A program made the translations under genes and the position numbers. Below are positions 1-7,776 of a stretch of DNA of 33,728 nt, piece by piece. This stretch comes from Candidatus Heimdallarchaeota archaeon (lineage in GTDB: Archaea > Asgardarchaeota > Heimdallarchaeia > Heimdallarchaeales > JAJRWK01). A model generated the notes under the pieces. It ran no database searches, was not told where the DNA came from, and saw only the letters and a program-made list of their open reading frames with translations. The DNA is taken from NCBI GenBank assembly GCA_027061945.1, contig JAMOVR010000216.1, positions 1 to 33,728 of the forward strand, in the 5' to 3' direction. Numbering within the stretch: the stretch's first letter is position 1; every line of letters begins with the position of its first letter.

Positions 1-613
1 ACTCCGTTAAGATATGACTCATAATTAAAATTTTAATATTATTTTCTTTTGAAAAATGTTTTAAGAAGTTCAAAATATTTATTCTGGTTTCTACATCTAA
101 GTTCGCAGTTGGCTCATCTAATATTAATAGATCTGGAGCCCCAATTATTGCTAAAGCAAGAGAATATCTTTTTTTAAGTCCTGCCGATAATGTGTTTGCG
201 TTATGATATCGTTTTTTATTTAAGTTAAATAACGTTATAAGATACATAGCTTGCTCAATAGCAACTTCTTTTTTTAATCCTCGAGCTCGTCCAACCCATA
301 TTAAATAATCTAATATTGTAGCCCATGGAGGAAAAACAGGAATCTCAAAAGATACACCAATGTGCTGTAGATAGGTTTTATCTGTATAATTAATTTTTTT
401 ACCAAAAATTTCAATTTTGCCTTTTTCAGGAATTAATAAACCTAATAATATTTTTACGAGAGTCGATTTTCCTGCACCATTAGGACCAATTAAACCTACA
501 ATATCATGATCTGTAGAAAAATTAAAATCTTTAAAAACAACGTTCTTATTTAAAATGCCGTACGAGAAAGTAAGATCTGTTATTTTTAAAAAATGTTCTT
601 TGGTTAGAACCAT
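1..613 (-). CDS. ABC transporter ATP-binding protein, C-terminus cut by window edge
   Basis: This frame is open from an ATG at 613 to the left edge (204 codons, no stop), so it is the N-terminal part of a gene that continues outside the window. It reads as an ABC ATPase: Walker A GPNGAGKST at about residues 43-51, a signature region LSAGLKKR at 142-149 (degenerate relative to LSGGQ), Walker B ending in LDEPT at 165-169 and the H-switch histidine in MSH at about 200. This arrangement is typical of ABC-2 type (DrrA/CcmA-like) ATPases, which power a separate membrane subunit; the partner may lie to the left. A TATA-like TTTATAAA (646-653) would give a short leader. The substrate cannot be told. 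The family is certain; the subfamily is an inference. Confidence 0.93.
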   Translation of the reverse strand, partial: MVLTKEHFLKITDLTFSYGILNKNVVFKDFNFSTDHDIVGLIGPNGAGKSTLVKILLGLLIPEKGKIEIFGKKINYTDKTYLQHIGVSFEIPVFPPWATILDYLIWVGRARGLKKEVAIEQAMYLITLFNLNKKRYHNANTLSAGLKKRYSLALAIIGAPDLLILDEPTANLDVETRINILNFLKHFSKENNIKILIMSHILTE

Positions 614-645
614 ATTACTTCGCCTTAATAATACGAGTGTGTTTT

Positions 646-653
646 TTTATAAA
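646..653 (-). promoter_or_regulatory. TATA-like box for the truncated ABC ATPase gene
   Basis: On the minus strand TTTATAAA lies about 33-40 bases before the ATG at 613. Archaeal transcription starts about 25 bases after TATA, so the leader would be short. Read by eye only. Confidence 0.4.
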
Positions 654-699
654 TAATTATAATTTTAATTCAACTTAAAACATTATATTTTAATATCCG

Positions 700-1361
700 T
701 CATCTAATAGGATAATAATAATATTTTTGATAAGTAACTTTATCTAAAGAAGTATCCTGAAAGATGCTTTTTAAATCCCATTCATGGAGGGTGGGGTTAC
801 CACTCAAAGTGACCTTTATTAAAAGATATAAAGCTACATTAATTGGAACTGAAGATGATGAAGTGACAATATGATTCACCTTTACAAAATCATACCTATG
901 ATCGGTATCGTCAATTAAGTATGAATAAGATCCTACAATTTTTTTAGTAGATCCTAACATATAATATAATTCATAATAGAACTTAAGATAGGTGTTTGGA
1001 GAATCATTATCATCAAAAGTATCATTTAAAGTCCAATAAATAATGGCACGATATTTTGTACCTTCGTCCGTTCTTATTCCAGCTACACCATTTTTTCCTA
1101 AATCATAAATAAAGTAAAGCATGGTTGGGGATAATTGAATTGATAAATCCGTATGAATCCAAAAGTCAAGATCATCTGGATTATCAGCATCAACATATGC
1201 TTCTCCATTCTGAGAAGGAAGTGTAGAACTCATAAGATACATGTTGGAAGTTACATCGTATGTTTTCACGTCTTTCCATACCCATATTGCATGAATATTT
1301 CCTACAAAAAGCATAGATGAGACAAGCAATAATAAAATAATTCCTAATTTTTTTTCATCAT
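700..1361 (-). pseudogene. Secreted hypothetical protein; signal peptide out of frame by one base in an A8 tract
   Basis: The main frame encodes about 209 residues after a hydrophobic segment (LGIILLLLVSSMLFVGNIHA) that looks like the core and cleavage site of a Sec signal peptide. That frame has no ATG before it, only a TTG at 1329, and its stop lies just upstream. Tandem ATG ATG codons at 1361-1356 run straight into eight A residues (1348-1355 on this strand) and then stop in their own frame. One more A would join them into a textbook lipophilic signal peptide starting MMKKK. The gene is therefore either affected by a sequencing error, recently broken, or subject to slippage. The mature part is rich in Tyr, Asp, Ser and Thr, with no lipobox and no C-terminal anchor. 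I do not recognise the family. It may also start at TTG 1329 with a shortened signal. Confidence 0.6.
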
Positions 1362-1586
1362 ATGTATCATACTTATTTTAAAAAACAAGTATTTTTTTTT
1401 CGTAGTAACCTTTAAAAAGATTAAGAAATTAATAATTCAAAAAACAGAAAAGAATTATAAATTGAACAAGAACTTTATTAAGAGTTTCTTATCCCTTATT
1501 CCAATTGGTTGCTATTTTTGTCTAGTTGAATTACTTTCATGTTATCCCATTTATTCAGTTCAAGATCATAAATATAATATGGTCAA

Positions 1587-1700
1587 ATGCCTAATTTAAA
1601 ATGGGTAATCGCAATGAGTGGATGTGCTATAACTGGCGGTCCCTATTGGGAAAGCTATGCCATCATTGGGAGTGCTGACCAAAAAATAGAAATAAGTTGA
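1587..1700 (+). pseudogene. Fragment resembling NuoB / NiFe-hydrogenase small subunit
   Basis: Thirty-seven codons starting MPNLKWVIAMSGCAITGG and ending at TGA 1698 closely resemble the conserved core of the 20-kDa iron-sulfur subunit of complex I and related membrane hydrogenases, where a QMPxPKWVIAMGxCAxxGG block precedes a YxxxxGxD block. Here the second block appears as SYAIIGSAD. Two bases pairs of codons upstream still read GlyGln before the Met, and a stop follows closely above them. The rest of the family, including the PGCPP motif with the last cluster cysteines, is missing. It is too short to work and is most simply a gene relic. Similarity was judged by eye. Confidence 0.55.
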
Positions 1701-1702
1701 AA

Positions 1703-1722
1703 ACAGAAGATCGTTCTTCTGT
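1703..1722. repeat. Perfect 8-bp inverted repeat (hairpin)
   Basis: ACAGAAGA and TCTTCTGT are separated by TCGT. The hairpin lies directly between the NuoB-like fragment and the TnpB remnant. Read on the minus strand it is followed by TTTTC, so it could be a weak terminator or the end structure of the former mobile element. Confidence 0.5.
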
Positions 1723-1744
1723 CCGCAAACGTTATTAAAAATGC

Positions 1745-1832
1745 TTTTACCCTAAAACTCCTTCTTTCATTGTAAGGAATTATCTGGAATAGTTTTTTAT
1801 GGTTTTTTATCTACAAGCAGGAGGGGCTTTCC
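1745..1832 (-). pseudogene. Decayed TnpB (IS200/IS605 OrfB) C-terminal remnant with internal deletion
   Basis: On the minus strand the codons for CGKPLL (from about 1832) match the zinc-finger region of the longer TnpB relic at 21016-21365, with 15 of 18 bases identical. After a deletion, the bases encoding FLTMKE (about 1760-1785) match that relic's FLTIKE, with in-frame stops around them. Almost all of the protein is gone. No TnpA gene or intact element is nearby. The call rests on similarity to the better-preserved copy in this window. Confidence 0.5.
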
Positions 1833-1898
1833 GCAATATAGCTAAATGAAGAATAACATTAAATTTTACATTCCTTATTTTTATTTGTGTTAGGATAA

Positions 1899-1906
1899 CT
1901 TATAAT
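1899..1906 (+). promoter_or_regulatory. TATA-like box of the HEAT-repeat gene
   Basis: CTTATAAT lies about 26-33 bases before the ATG at 1932, with purines before it (AGGATAA). No Shine-Dalgarno sequence is visible, so the transcript is probably leaderless. Confidence 0.4.
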
Positions 1907-1931
1907 CTTTTATCATTAATTTGTTTCATAA

Positions 1932-2531
1932 ATGAGTTTTTCCTATGAAGATATTATTGATGGTTTTAACAGGAAAGATCCTTTCGAAAGAGTACTTTGG
2001 GCCAAATCTTTAATAGACCAAAAGAAGTTAAACAAAGAACAAAAAGAGGTGCTACTCGATCAGTTGGTAAATGATAAATTTACTAAAGCCAGAGTTGCAG
2101 CTGCTGAAGCAATCAATTCTCACTGTGAAGAAGAGTTTGTTAATGTTTTAGAAAAGCTTTTGTTAGAGGAACCTGAATTTGAGGTTCGACTGTTAATTAT
2201 TGATTGCTTAAAAAAACTAAGGAAAATGAGTTCTTTATCAACGTATATTGAAGCTTTAATGATAGAGAAACATGCGTTAGTCCGTAAATCAATTTTAGAA
2301 TTTTTAGAAGAGATGGGTGTATTTGATAAAGATGCATCAATCTTAGAAGATTTCATTAAAAAAGAGACCGATGTTTTAGTAGCTGAAAAATTAATTGAGA
2401 TTTTTGATAAAACTGAAAAACTTCCTAATAAAAAGGTCTTGAAAAGAATGGCACAATTATTTGACTTTTACGGTGACACTCCAGAAAGGATTGTTAAAAA
2501 ACTATTTGAATTATCGGAACGTACCGAATGA
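1932..2531 (+). CDS. HEAT-repeat-like helical protein
   Basis: A 199-residue soluble protein made almost entirely of amphipathic helix pairs. HEAT-like units are visible around residues 45-75 (DKFTKARVAAAEAI), 80-100 (EPEFEVRLLIIDCL) and 112-130 (EKHALVRKSILEFL), each with the VRxxxxxxL pattern typical of HEAT/PBS-lyase repeats. Such proteins are usually scaffolds for protein-protein contacts. No catalytic motif, membrane segment or signal peptide is seen. The ATG at 1932 follows a TATA-like box at leaderless distance. Its stop ends at 2531, immediately next to the stop of the convergent htpG at 2532. A role as a chaperone partner is possible from position only; convergent neighbours are not co-transcribed. 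Confidence 0.82.
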   Translation: MSFSYEDIIDGFNRKDPFERVLWAKSLIDQKKLNKEQKEVLLDQLVNDKFTKARVAAAEAINSHCEEEFVNVLEKLLLEEPEFEVRLLIIDCLKKLRKMSSLSTYIEALMIEKHALVRKSILEFLEEMGVFDKDASILEDFIKKETDVLVAEKLIEIFDKTEKLPNKKVLKRMAQLFDFYGDTPERIVKKLFELSERTE

Positions 2532-4454
2532 TTATTGTTCCGTATTATTTATTATTCTATTGTTTTTTTTAACGGTATTATTAACTTGAGTTTCTGACTC
2601 ATTTTCTTCTGTTGTTTCAGAAGTTGTTATTTTACCTAAGAACGCAAGTTCTAATACATTCTTAGTATAATTTAATACATCAATAGGGTCATTGTCTGCC
2701 CCAGCAACTCTTTGTAATGATGAATGTAATAACTTTATAGAATATATTAGTAAGTCATCATCAGGATTTTGTTTTGCTTTTTCATTCATCTTAAGGATTA
2801 GAGGGTGATTGACATTATATTCTAATACATTAGGCATTAGGTCATAGGACGGAGTTTCATTTAGATAGCTCATTGCTCTTTGCATTGCAGTTAATAAGGG
2901 AGCTTGACTTTTTAGGCGAGCGGGACTATTTTTAAGTTTAGTAGTCCCTTTGACCTCAGCAATTAAGGGTCCTAATACCTTCTTTGTTATTTCAATTAAT
3001 GGTCTAATCTTTTCATTAAGCTCCTCTTCCTGGGTATCCTCTACACTCTCAACATTTTGAAGGTGCTTTCCTTCGTATTCAGTTAAATGAAGAACTAAAA
3101 ACGAATCAATTGATTCAGTAAAGAATAAAACATCCCAATTTTCATTAATACTCTCAAGATGAGGACTATTAGCAGCCGCATTATCTGTTTCAGCAATAAC
3201 ATAATAGATCATATCCTGGTCTTCAGGCATTTCCTCAACATACTGTCTTAAGCTAATATATTCATCAGGATGCTTTCTTGATTTAAATCTCAATAAATCG
3301 ACTATTTTATTCCTATTAGTATGATCCTCGATATAACCATCTTTTATAAATAAACCAAATTCCTTCCAGAACTCAGCATATTTTTCAGGCTGTTTTTCTG
3401 ATACTTCTTTAAACCATTTTAGAATCCTTTTTAGAAGAACTTTTTTTATTTTTATTACAACCCTATCTATTTGTATTGTTTCCCTTGAAATATTTAGTGG
3501 TATGTCCTCCGCATCAACAACTCCTTGTAAAAACCATAACCAGCGTGGAAGAAGTTCTTTGAATTTAGGAGAAATAAGGACATTTCGAGAATAGAGTTTC
3601 AAACCCCACTCTTCAGGCATCCCTATTAGTAGAGGCCTTTTACTAGGAACATAAATTATTGCCTTTATTGGTATTGGTGTCTCTGTTACAAAATGTAAAT
3701 GCATCATTGGAGTAGACATTACACCTACTAATGTTCTGTAGAATGACTCATAATCTTCAGGTTTAATCTCATTTTTAGGTTTTCTCCATAATGGTGTTCT
3801 TTCATTAATGATTTCGCCTTTAAAATATATTGGGAACTCTATAAAATCAGAATATTTTTTGACTAATTCTTTTATTTTTTCTTCTTCTAAGAACTCTTTA
3901 GCGTCTTTCTTTAATTTTAGAATTACTTCTGTTCCTCTTTGTTCTTTGTCTATAGGTGATATTTTAAAAGAAGGTCCTCCTTGGGAAATCCATTCCCAAG
4001 CATTGTCTTCTTTATAGGATTTTGTTCGTACAATTACTTCATCTGCAACCATAAAGACACTATAGAAACCTACTCCAAAATGCCCAATAATGGATTTTTC
4101 ATCATGCCCTTCTTTCTTTAGTTTTTCTATGAATTCCAAGGTTCCACTTTTTGCTATTGTACCTAAATTTTCAATTAATTCTTGTTTTGTCATTCCAATT
4201 CCAGTATCTGAAACAGTCAAAGTTCTTTCTTTTTCATCAACTTCAATTTTTATTTCTAAAGGTATTGATGAATCGATTTCTTTGTTTATGATTTGTTCAA
4301 ATCTTACCTTGTTAAGTGCATCTGCTGCATTTGAAATGAGTTCTCTTAGAAATATCTCTCGGTGTTGATACATGCTTTTTGCAATTATATCAATTAATTG
4401 CGGGATTTCCGCTTGAAATTGATAATTCTCCTCCATTTTCCGTGGTTCTGACAT
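2532..4454 (-). CDS. htpG: Hsp90 family molecular chaperone HtpG
   Basis: About 640 residues, matching bacterial HtpG in length. The GHKL ATP-binding fold is complete: ELISNAADAL at about 38-47 (catalytic Glu38 and Mg-binding Asn42), DTGIGM at 83-88, GTIAKSGT at 98-105 and GHFGVGFYS at 124-132. The middle domain keeps NISRETIQ with the ATP-contacting Arg, and the C-terminal dimerisation region follows. The tail is Asn/Glu-rich and has no MEEVD. It is a cytosolic ATP-dependent chaperone dimer. An in-frame TTG at 4457 would add one residue; the ATG at 4454 is preferred. A TTTAGTATAT element lies about 10-20 bases upstream, so the true transcription start is unclear. HtpG is patchily present in archaea and was probably acquired from bacteria (inference). 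Confidence 0.97.
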   Translation of the reverse strand: MSEPRKMEENYQFQAEIPQLIDIIAKSMYQHREIFLRELISNAADALNKVRFEQIINKEIDSSIPLEIKIEVDEKERTLTVSDTGIGMTKQELIENLGTIAKSGTLEFIEKLKKEGHDEKSIIGHFGVGFYSVFMVADEVIVRTKSYKEDNAWEWISQGGPSFKISPIDKEQRGTEVILKLKKDAKEFLEEEKIKELVKKYSDFIEFPIYFKGEIINERTPLWRKPKNEIKPEDYESFYRTLVGVMSTPMMHLHFVTETPIPIKAIIYVPSKRPLLIGMPEEWGLKLYSRNVLISPKFKELLPRWLWFLQGVVDAEDIPLNISRETIQIDRVVIKIKKVLLKRILKWFKEVSEKQPEKYAEFWKEFGLFIKDGYIEDHTNRNKIVDLLRFKSRKHPDEYISLRQYVEEMPEDQDMIYYVIAETDNAAANSPHLESINENWDVLFFTESIDSFLVLHLTEYEGKHLQNVESVEDTQEEELNEKIRPLIEITKKVLGPLIAEVKGTTKLKNSPARLKSQAPLLTAMQRAMSYLNETPSYDLMPNVLEYNVNHPLILKMNEKAKQNPDDDLLIYSIKLLHSSLQRVAGADNDPIDVLNYTKNVLELAFLGKITTSETTEENESETQVNNTVKKNNRIINNTEQ

Positions 4455-4545
4455 CAAAGTAATATACTAAATAGTAATATTTGTTTGGTTCGCTAAGGAC
4501 AATGTTTTTCGTGATTTATAGGTAAAATGATGAAAGTTAGGGTTT

Positions 4546-4561
4546 CCGAAATTTTTTTATC
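4546..4561 (+). promoter_or_regulatory. BRE/TATA-like promoter of the peroxiredoxin gene
   Basis: CCGAAA followed by TTTTTTATC fits an archaeal BRE plus TATA pair. Initiation about 25 bases downstream would give a leader of roughly 25 bases containing the GGAGG site at 4596-4600. Confidence 0.45.
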
Positions 4562-4595
4562 TTAAAAGTATCAATATGATATGAAGACTCCTTAT

Positions 4596-4600
4596 GGAGG
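4596..4600 (+). promoter_or_regulatory. Ribosome binding site that sets the peroxiredoxin start
   Basis: GGAGG touches an in-frame ATG at 4601 but is nine bases from the ATG at 4610. The spacing favours 4610 as the start. Confidence 0.6.
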
Positions 4601-4609
4601 ATGATAAAA

Positions 4610-5266
4610 ATGAGCGAAGGAAGTTTCCCATTATTAGGAAGTAAAGTTGCTTCTTTTGAAGCAAAGACCACTCATGGAATAATTAAATTCCCTGACAATT
4701 ATAAAGGAAAATGGGTAGTTTTATTTTCACACCCTGCAGATTTTACACCAGTATGTACCACTGAATTTGTCGCATTCCAAAAGAGATATGATGATTTCAA
4801 AAAACTAAACACAGAACTAATTGGATTGAGTATCGACCAAGTATTTAGTCATATGAAATGGGTGGAGTGGATTAAAGAAAAATTAGATGTTGAAATTAAG
4901 TTCCCCATCATTGCAGATGACATGGGAGAAATAGCTAAAAAACTAGGAATGGTACACCCAGGTAAGGGTACTAACACAGTAAGAGCTGTTTTCATTATTG
5001 ATGATAAAGGAATTGTTAGAACTGTCTTATACTACCCACAAGAGATAGGTAGAAACATGGATGAGATACTAAGGGCAGTTAAAGCTTTACAGACTTCAGA
5101 TAAATATAAAGTAGCTACCCCAGCAAACTGGCCAAATAATGACTTCTTAGGAGATGAGGTTATTATACCACCTCCAGGAAGCGAAAAAGAAGCAAAAGAA
5201 AGACTTGAGAAATATGGCGATAACTGCTATGATTGGTGGTTCTGTCATAAAAAATTAGAAGAATAA
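4610..5266 (+). CDS. Archaeal 2-Cys peroxiredoxin (Prx6/PrxA-like)
   Basis: Reduces hydrogen peroxide and alkyl hydroperoxides in the cytosol. From the ATG at 4610 it is 218 residues. The peroxidatic cysteine is Cys49 in the PVCTTE motif (PxxxTxxC context HPADFTPVC). The C-terminal extension holds Cys206 and Cys212 in NCYDWWFC, the pair that serves resolution in the archaeal peroxiredoxins of Aeropyrum and Pyrococcus type, which form decameric rings. The GGAGG spacing supports 4610 over 4601. It has its own promoter and is transcribed away from htpG, so two stress-protection genes are divergent here. A U-rich stretch follows the stop. The identity is firm; the physiological reductant is not visible. 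Confidence 0.96.
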   Translation: MSEGSFPLLGSKVASFEAKTTHGIIKFPDNYKGKWVVLFSHPADFTPVCTTEFVAFQKRYDDFKKLNTELIGLSIDQVFSHMKWVEWIKEKLDVEIKFPIIADDMGEIAKKLGMVHPGKGTNTVRAVFIIDDKGIVRTVLYYPQEIGRNMDEILRAVKALQTSDKYKVATPANWPNNDFLGDEVIIPPPGSEKEAKERLEKYGDNCYDWWFCHKKLEE

Positions 5267-5295
5267 AAAACTAAAAAATTAATTTATACTAAATA

Positions 5296-5324
5296 GTTAT
5301 TTTGTTTTTTCTTATTTTTTAATC
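5296..5324 (+). terminator. U-rich terminator-like tract after the peroxiredoxin gene
   Basis: Several T runs (TTTT, TTTTTT and TTTTTT) lie within 60 bases of the stop, the pattern used for archaeal transcription termination. There is no strong hairpin. Confidence 0.35.
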
Positions 5325-5502
5325 TCAACTTTTATTTTCATTTATCTTAAAATCATAAATTTAGAAAGAAACTATAATTTAGACTGACTTATAGAGCTCA
5401 ACTTATTTTTGACTTGATCTCTACTTTAAAACTGCAGTCTATTAAAAGAAACAAAAAATGTATTTGAACAAATTTTTAGGAGAAGAAAATAAAAATTTTT
5501 TC

Positions 5503-5859
5503 TTATTTTTTGATTACTTCATCAAGCCAATCAGTGTATGCCTTTTCATCAAATATTTTTATTAACAATTTGACTAACTCTGCTTCGTCTTCAGTAATTA
5601 CTTGGTCTGCCTCGGCTGTGAAGTATGCTTCTGACATTATTTTTTCTTCAAAATCGATAAGCTCATTTTTTTCATCTTGAGTTATTACTCCATCTTCTAA
5701 TGCTTTATTCACGAGATCTTCGTAAATTTCAATATGCTTTTCAATGGTTTTTAATATTGCTGCTTCGTCTTCAGTAATAATTCCATCAGCCATTGCTTTC
5801 TCCTTGATCTTTTGAAATCCTTGTTTTAATTTTAGTAATCTTTCCTCTTCTGTTGTCAT
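5503..5859 (-). CDS. Small acidic protein with three DGxITxDE repeats (TerB/EF-hand-like)
   Basis: From the ATG at 5859 the protein is 118 residues; in-frame ATGs at 5868 and 5871 would add a few more. It carries three copies of a unit with consensus A-x-x-D-x-x-I-T-x-D-E followed by a helix: ADGIITEDEAAIL, EDGVITQDEKNEL and ADQVITEDEAELV. Each looks like an EF-hand loop with the central Gly or its neighbour, the Ile and the last Glu, but the first acidic positions of a calcium loop are missing. TerB-like domains have similar acidic helix-loop units. It is cytosolic, with no membrane segment. Calcium or other metal binding is possible but unproven. It lies just upstream on the plus side of the HIT gene's stop and may be co-transcribed with it (36-base gap). 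Confidence 0.8.
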   Translation of the reverse strand: MTTEEERLLKLKQGFQKIKEKAMADGIITEDEAAILKTIEKHIEIYEDLVNKALEDGVITQDEKNELIDFEEKIMSEAYFTAEADQVITEDEAELVKLLIKIFDEKAYTDWLDEVIKK

Positions 5860-5895
5860 GGAGATCATCATCTATGAATAATATTGTTTTCTATT

Positions 5896-6315
5896 TTAAA
5901 GGAGCTTATCTATTTTTTCCTTTATTTCTTTTGCTAATTCTGTAAGCGCTTCTGAAGTTTCTTGTTTTGATGGAAACCTAATCCCTAATCCCTCATCTTT
6001 TGAAGGTTTAGGAATAACATGAAAATGGACATGGGGAACTTCTTGACCTGCTAGTTTTCCATTATTTTGTAGGATATTATAATTTTCAGCTTCTAGCGCT
6101 TTTGTTACTAATAGCAACGTTGTCGCAATTTTTTTAGCGTATTTTTCAGGTAATTCATGATAATATTTTGCATGATATTTAGGAATTACCAACATATGTC
6201 CCTTAGCTACTGGATTGATATCAAGAATCGCCATTACATCATCGTCATTGTAAACGAAGTGTGCCGGGATCTCCCCATTAGCTATCCTACAGAATACACA
6301 ATTATCGTTATTCAT
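5896..6315 (-). CDS. HIT family (Hint-like) nucleotide hydrolase
   Basis: A 139-residue protein of the histidine triad superfamily. The triad motif HVHFH is at residues 95-99, and the N-terminal CVFC (6-9) with IxxGEIPAHxVYxDD is typical of the Hint/PKCI branch. These enzymes cleave adenosine phosphoramidates or related AMP conjugates, with the middle histidine attacking the alpha phosphate. It is complete and cytosolic. A TATA-like element at 6341-6348 lies about 30 bases before the ATG, so the message is probably leaderless. The exact substrate cannot be told from sequence. Confidence 0.95.
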   Translation of the reverse strand: MNNDNCVFCRIANGEIPAHFVYNDDDVMAILDINPVAKGHMLVIPKYHAKYYHELPEKYAKKIATTLLLVTKALEAENYNILQNNGKLAGQEVPHVHFHVIPKPSKDEGLGIRFPSKQETSEALTELAKEIKEKIDKLL

Positions 6316-6340
6316 TAAGAAAATTGTCTATTTTTTGGTT

Positions 6341-6348
6341 TTTATATG
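6341..6348 (-). promoter_or_regulatory. TATA-like box of the HIT gene
   Basis: CATATAAA on the minus strand, preceded by GAAT, sits about 30 bases from the ATG at 6315. This implies a leaderless or near-leaderless transcript. Confidence 0.45.
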
Positions 6349-6418
6349 ATTCGCATATCAGCAATCAAAAAACTTAAGGTAGGGGATTGATATTGAAAAG
6401 ATCTAAAAAAAGTAAATA

Positions 6419-6970
6419 TTATCTCCAATAAGGAGGAATTGGCAACTCTTCTTGCTTTTCGAGGTATTTCTCCTTTATTTTGAATTTTTCTTCAGGGATA
6501 TATTTTTGATAGTATGAAAGTATTTTATTGAATACCTTGCGATGTCTAATAATTAATCTTAGAAAGTCTTCTCCATTAATATTAAAATCAATAAGTTTAT
6601 GTTTTTCATCAACAACTATTCCTTTTATTTCAGAATATTTAACAAAACCATTACGTGGCCTTTGTTCAGGAGTATATTTAACAAAAGGAGGCTTTAATTT
6701 TCTTATTTTTCTGATTTCTTTCTCTAATGCAGGATCGTGTTTAATTGCTTCTTCAACAGGCATTCTTTTTCTTTTTAACCTTACATAAGTGTCTCTTATT
6801 GTGTTTAGAATGGGAATACGTACACCTTGTGTTTTCCACATATAGAAATATGCAAAGCCGTCATTATAAAATTCTAAGTCTGAAAAATGTCTTGCGAATT
6901 TATAATCCATTCGGCTGACGATTACGTTTGAAAAGCGTTTAACTAATTTTCTTTTTTCTGTTTTCGCCAT
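6419..6970 (-). CDS. Basic hypothetical protein, 183 residues
   Basis: I do not recognise this family. The protein is rich in Lys, Arg and Tyr and has no membrane segment, signal peptide or cysteine motif. Basic clusters occur at the N-terminus (EKRKLVKRF), at about 85-91 (LKRKRMP) and at 105-113 (EIRKIRKLK). The C-terminus ends in PIPPYWR. The charge would suit nucleic-acid or ribosome binding, but that is only a guess. The start is well supported: GGTGAT lies a few bases before the ATG at 6970. It lies between the ATP synthase subunit D gene and the HIT gene, all on the minus strand, with gaps of about 75 and 103 bases. Confidence 0.8.
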   Translation of the reverse strand: MAKTEKRKLVKRFSNVIVSRMDYKFARHFSDLEFYNDGFAYFYMWKTQGVRIPILNTIRDTYVRLKRKRMPVEEAIKHDPALEKEIRKIRKLKPPFVKYTPEQRPRNGFVKYSEIKGIVVDEKHKLIDFNINGEDFLRLIIRHRKVFNKILSYYQKYIPEEKFKIKEKYLEKQEELPIPPYWR

Positions 6971-7045
6971 TTTTTATCACCAATATTTTAACACTACAAT
7001 ATACTGGGGAACAAGCGTTTTAATTATTGTCGGATTAATTAAGTT

Positions 7046-7696
7046 TTATTGGTGAGTAGCTTCTTTTTCTAGTTTACTCTTTATGTGTTTAAGTTTAGTG
7101 AAGTTCTCACGTTCTATTTCTTGTAAAGTGAGTTCTATATATTGAGCAATACTTTCTAAATGAGGGATTACTATGTGATTTAAAGCATTTACTCTTCTTT
7201 TAGTACGGTTGATTTCATATGCTAATTTTTGTAAAGTCGCAAATTTTTCTGCCATTTTAACGATTGCTTTTATTGCATCTTGGAACTTTGAAACTGTACT
7301 GTCTAGTGAAGCAGAGGTTGTAGTAATACTGTAGAATAAAGAGTGCTTCTCATTTATTTTTAGATTTAGAACCGGAACTTTAACTCCCATGATGTTCAAC
7401 AAGTCTGGTTCAATTTCTACGGCTTCTGGAGAAGACATAGCAATTTCTTTTATTCTCCTTTCCCCAACCGCAAATTTAGCTTTAGCGAGCGATTCATAAG
7501 CTTCTTTTAATGTTTCAAAAGCTTCTTGACGAGAGGTTTTTGCATCATCAATTGCTTCATAAAACTCAATAATTAAAGCATCCATTTTTTCTTTTAGAAG
7601 TGAATACCCATGTTGGGCTAATTTTACTTTTTTTCGGGTATTGAGGAGCTCCATTCTTGTTGCATTGACACCTTCAGTTGAACCAGAAGTACTCAT
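7046..7696 (-). CDS. atpD: A/V-type ATP synthase subunit D
   Basis: A 216-residue central-stalk (rotor) subunit of the archaeal A1Ao ATP synthase. The N-terminal helix carries the family pattern VNATRMELLNTRKKVKLA (about 10-27), followed by a long coiled coil. The C-terminal helix has the hallmark YEINRTKRRVNALNHIVIPHL (about 160-180). It couples rotation of the membrane ring to catalysis in the A3B3 head. Other subunit genes are not adjacent: it stands between stt3 and a gene of unknown function, so the ATP synthase genes are at least partly dispersed in this genome. No clear Shine-Dalgarno site precedes the ATG at 7696. Confidence 0.96.
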   Translation of the reverse strand: MSTSGSTEGVNATRMELLNTRKKVKLAQHGYSLLKEKMDALIIEFYEAIDDAKTSRQEAFETLKEAYESLAKAKFAVGERRIKEIAMSSPEAVEIEPDLLNIMGVKVPVLNLKINEKHSLFYSITTTSASLDSTVSKFQDAIKAIVKMAEKFATLQKLAYEINRTKRRVNALNHIVIPHLESIAQYIELTLQEIERENFTKLKHIKSKLEKEATHQ

Positions 7697-7776
7697 TATG
7701 TATTCGGCGGAGTTTTTTACTTAAATGATTTTTGAGAAGTACACATTTTTTTTATAACACAAAGAATAATCTATTA

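Larger units (their letters stand above)
1362..1931. other. 570-base gap without an intact gene; holds gene relics
   Basis: No convincing full-length gene is present. From left to right there is AT-rich DNA with the likely promoter of the secreted-protein gene, a NuoB-like fragment (1587-1700, plus strand), a perfect 8-bp hairpin (1703-1722), a decayed TnpB C-terminal remnant (about 1745-1832, minus strand) and the promoter of the HEAT-repeat gene. The mix of unrelated fragments suggests an insertion and deletion hotspot. Confidence 0.6.
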
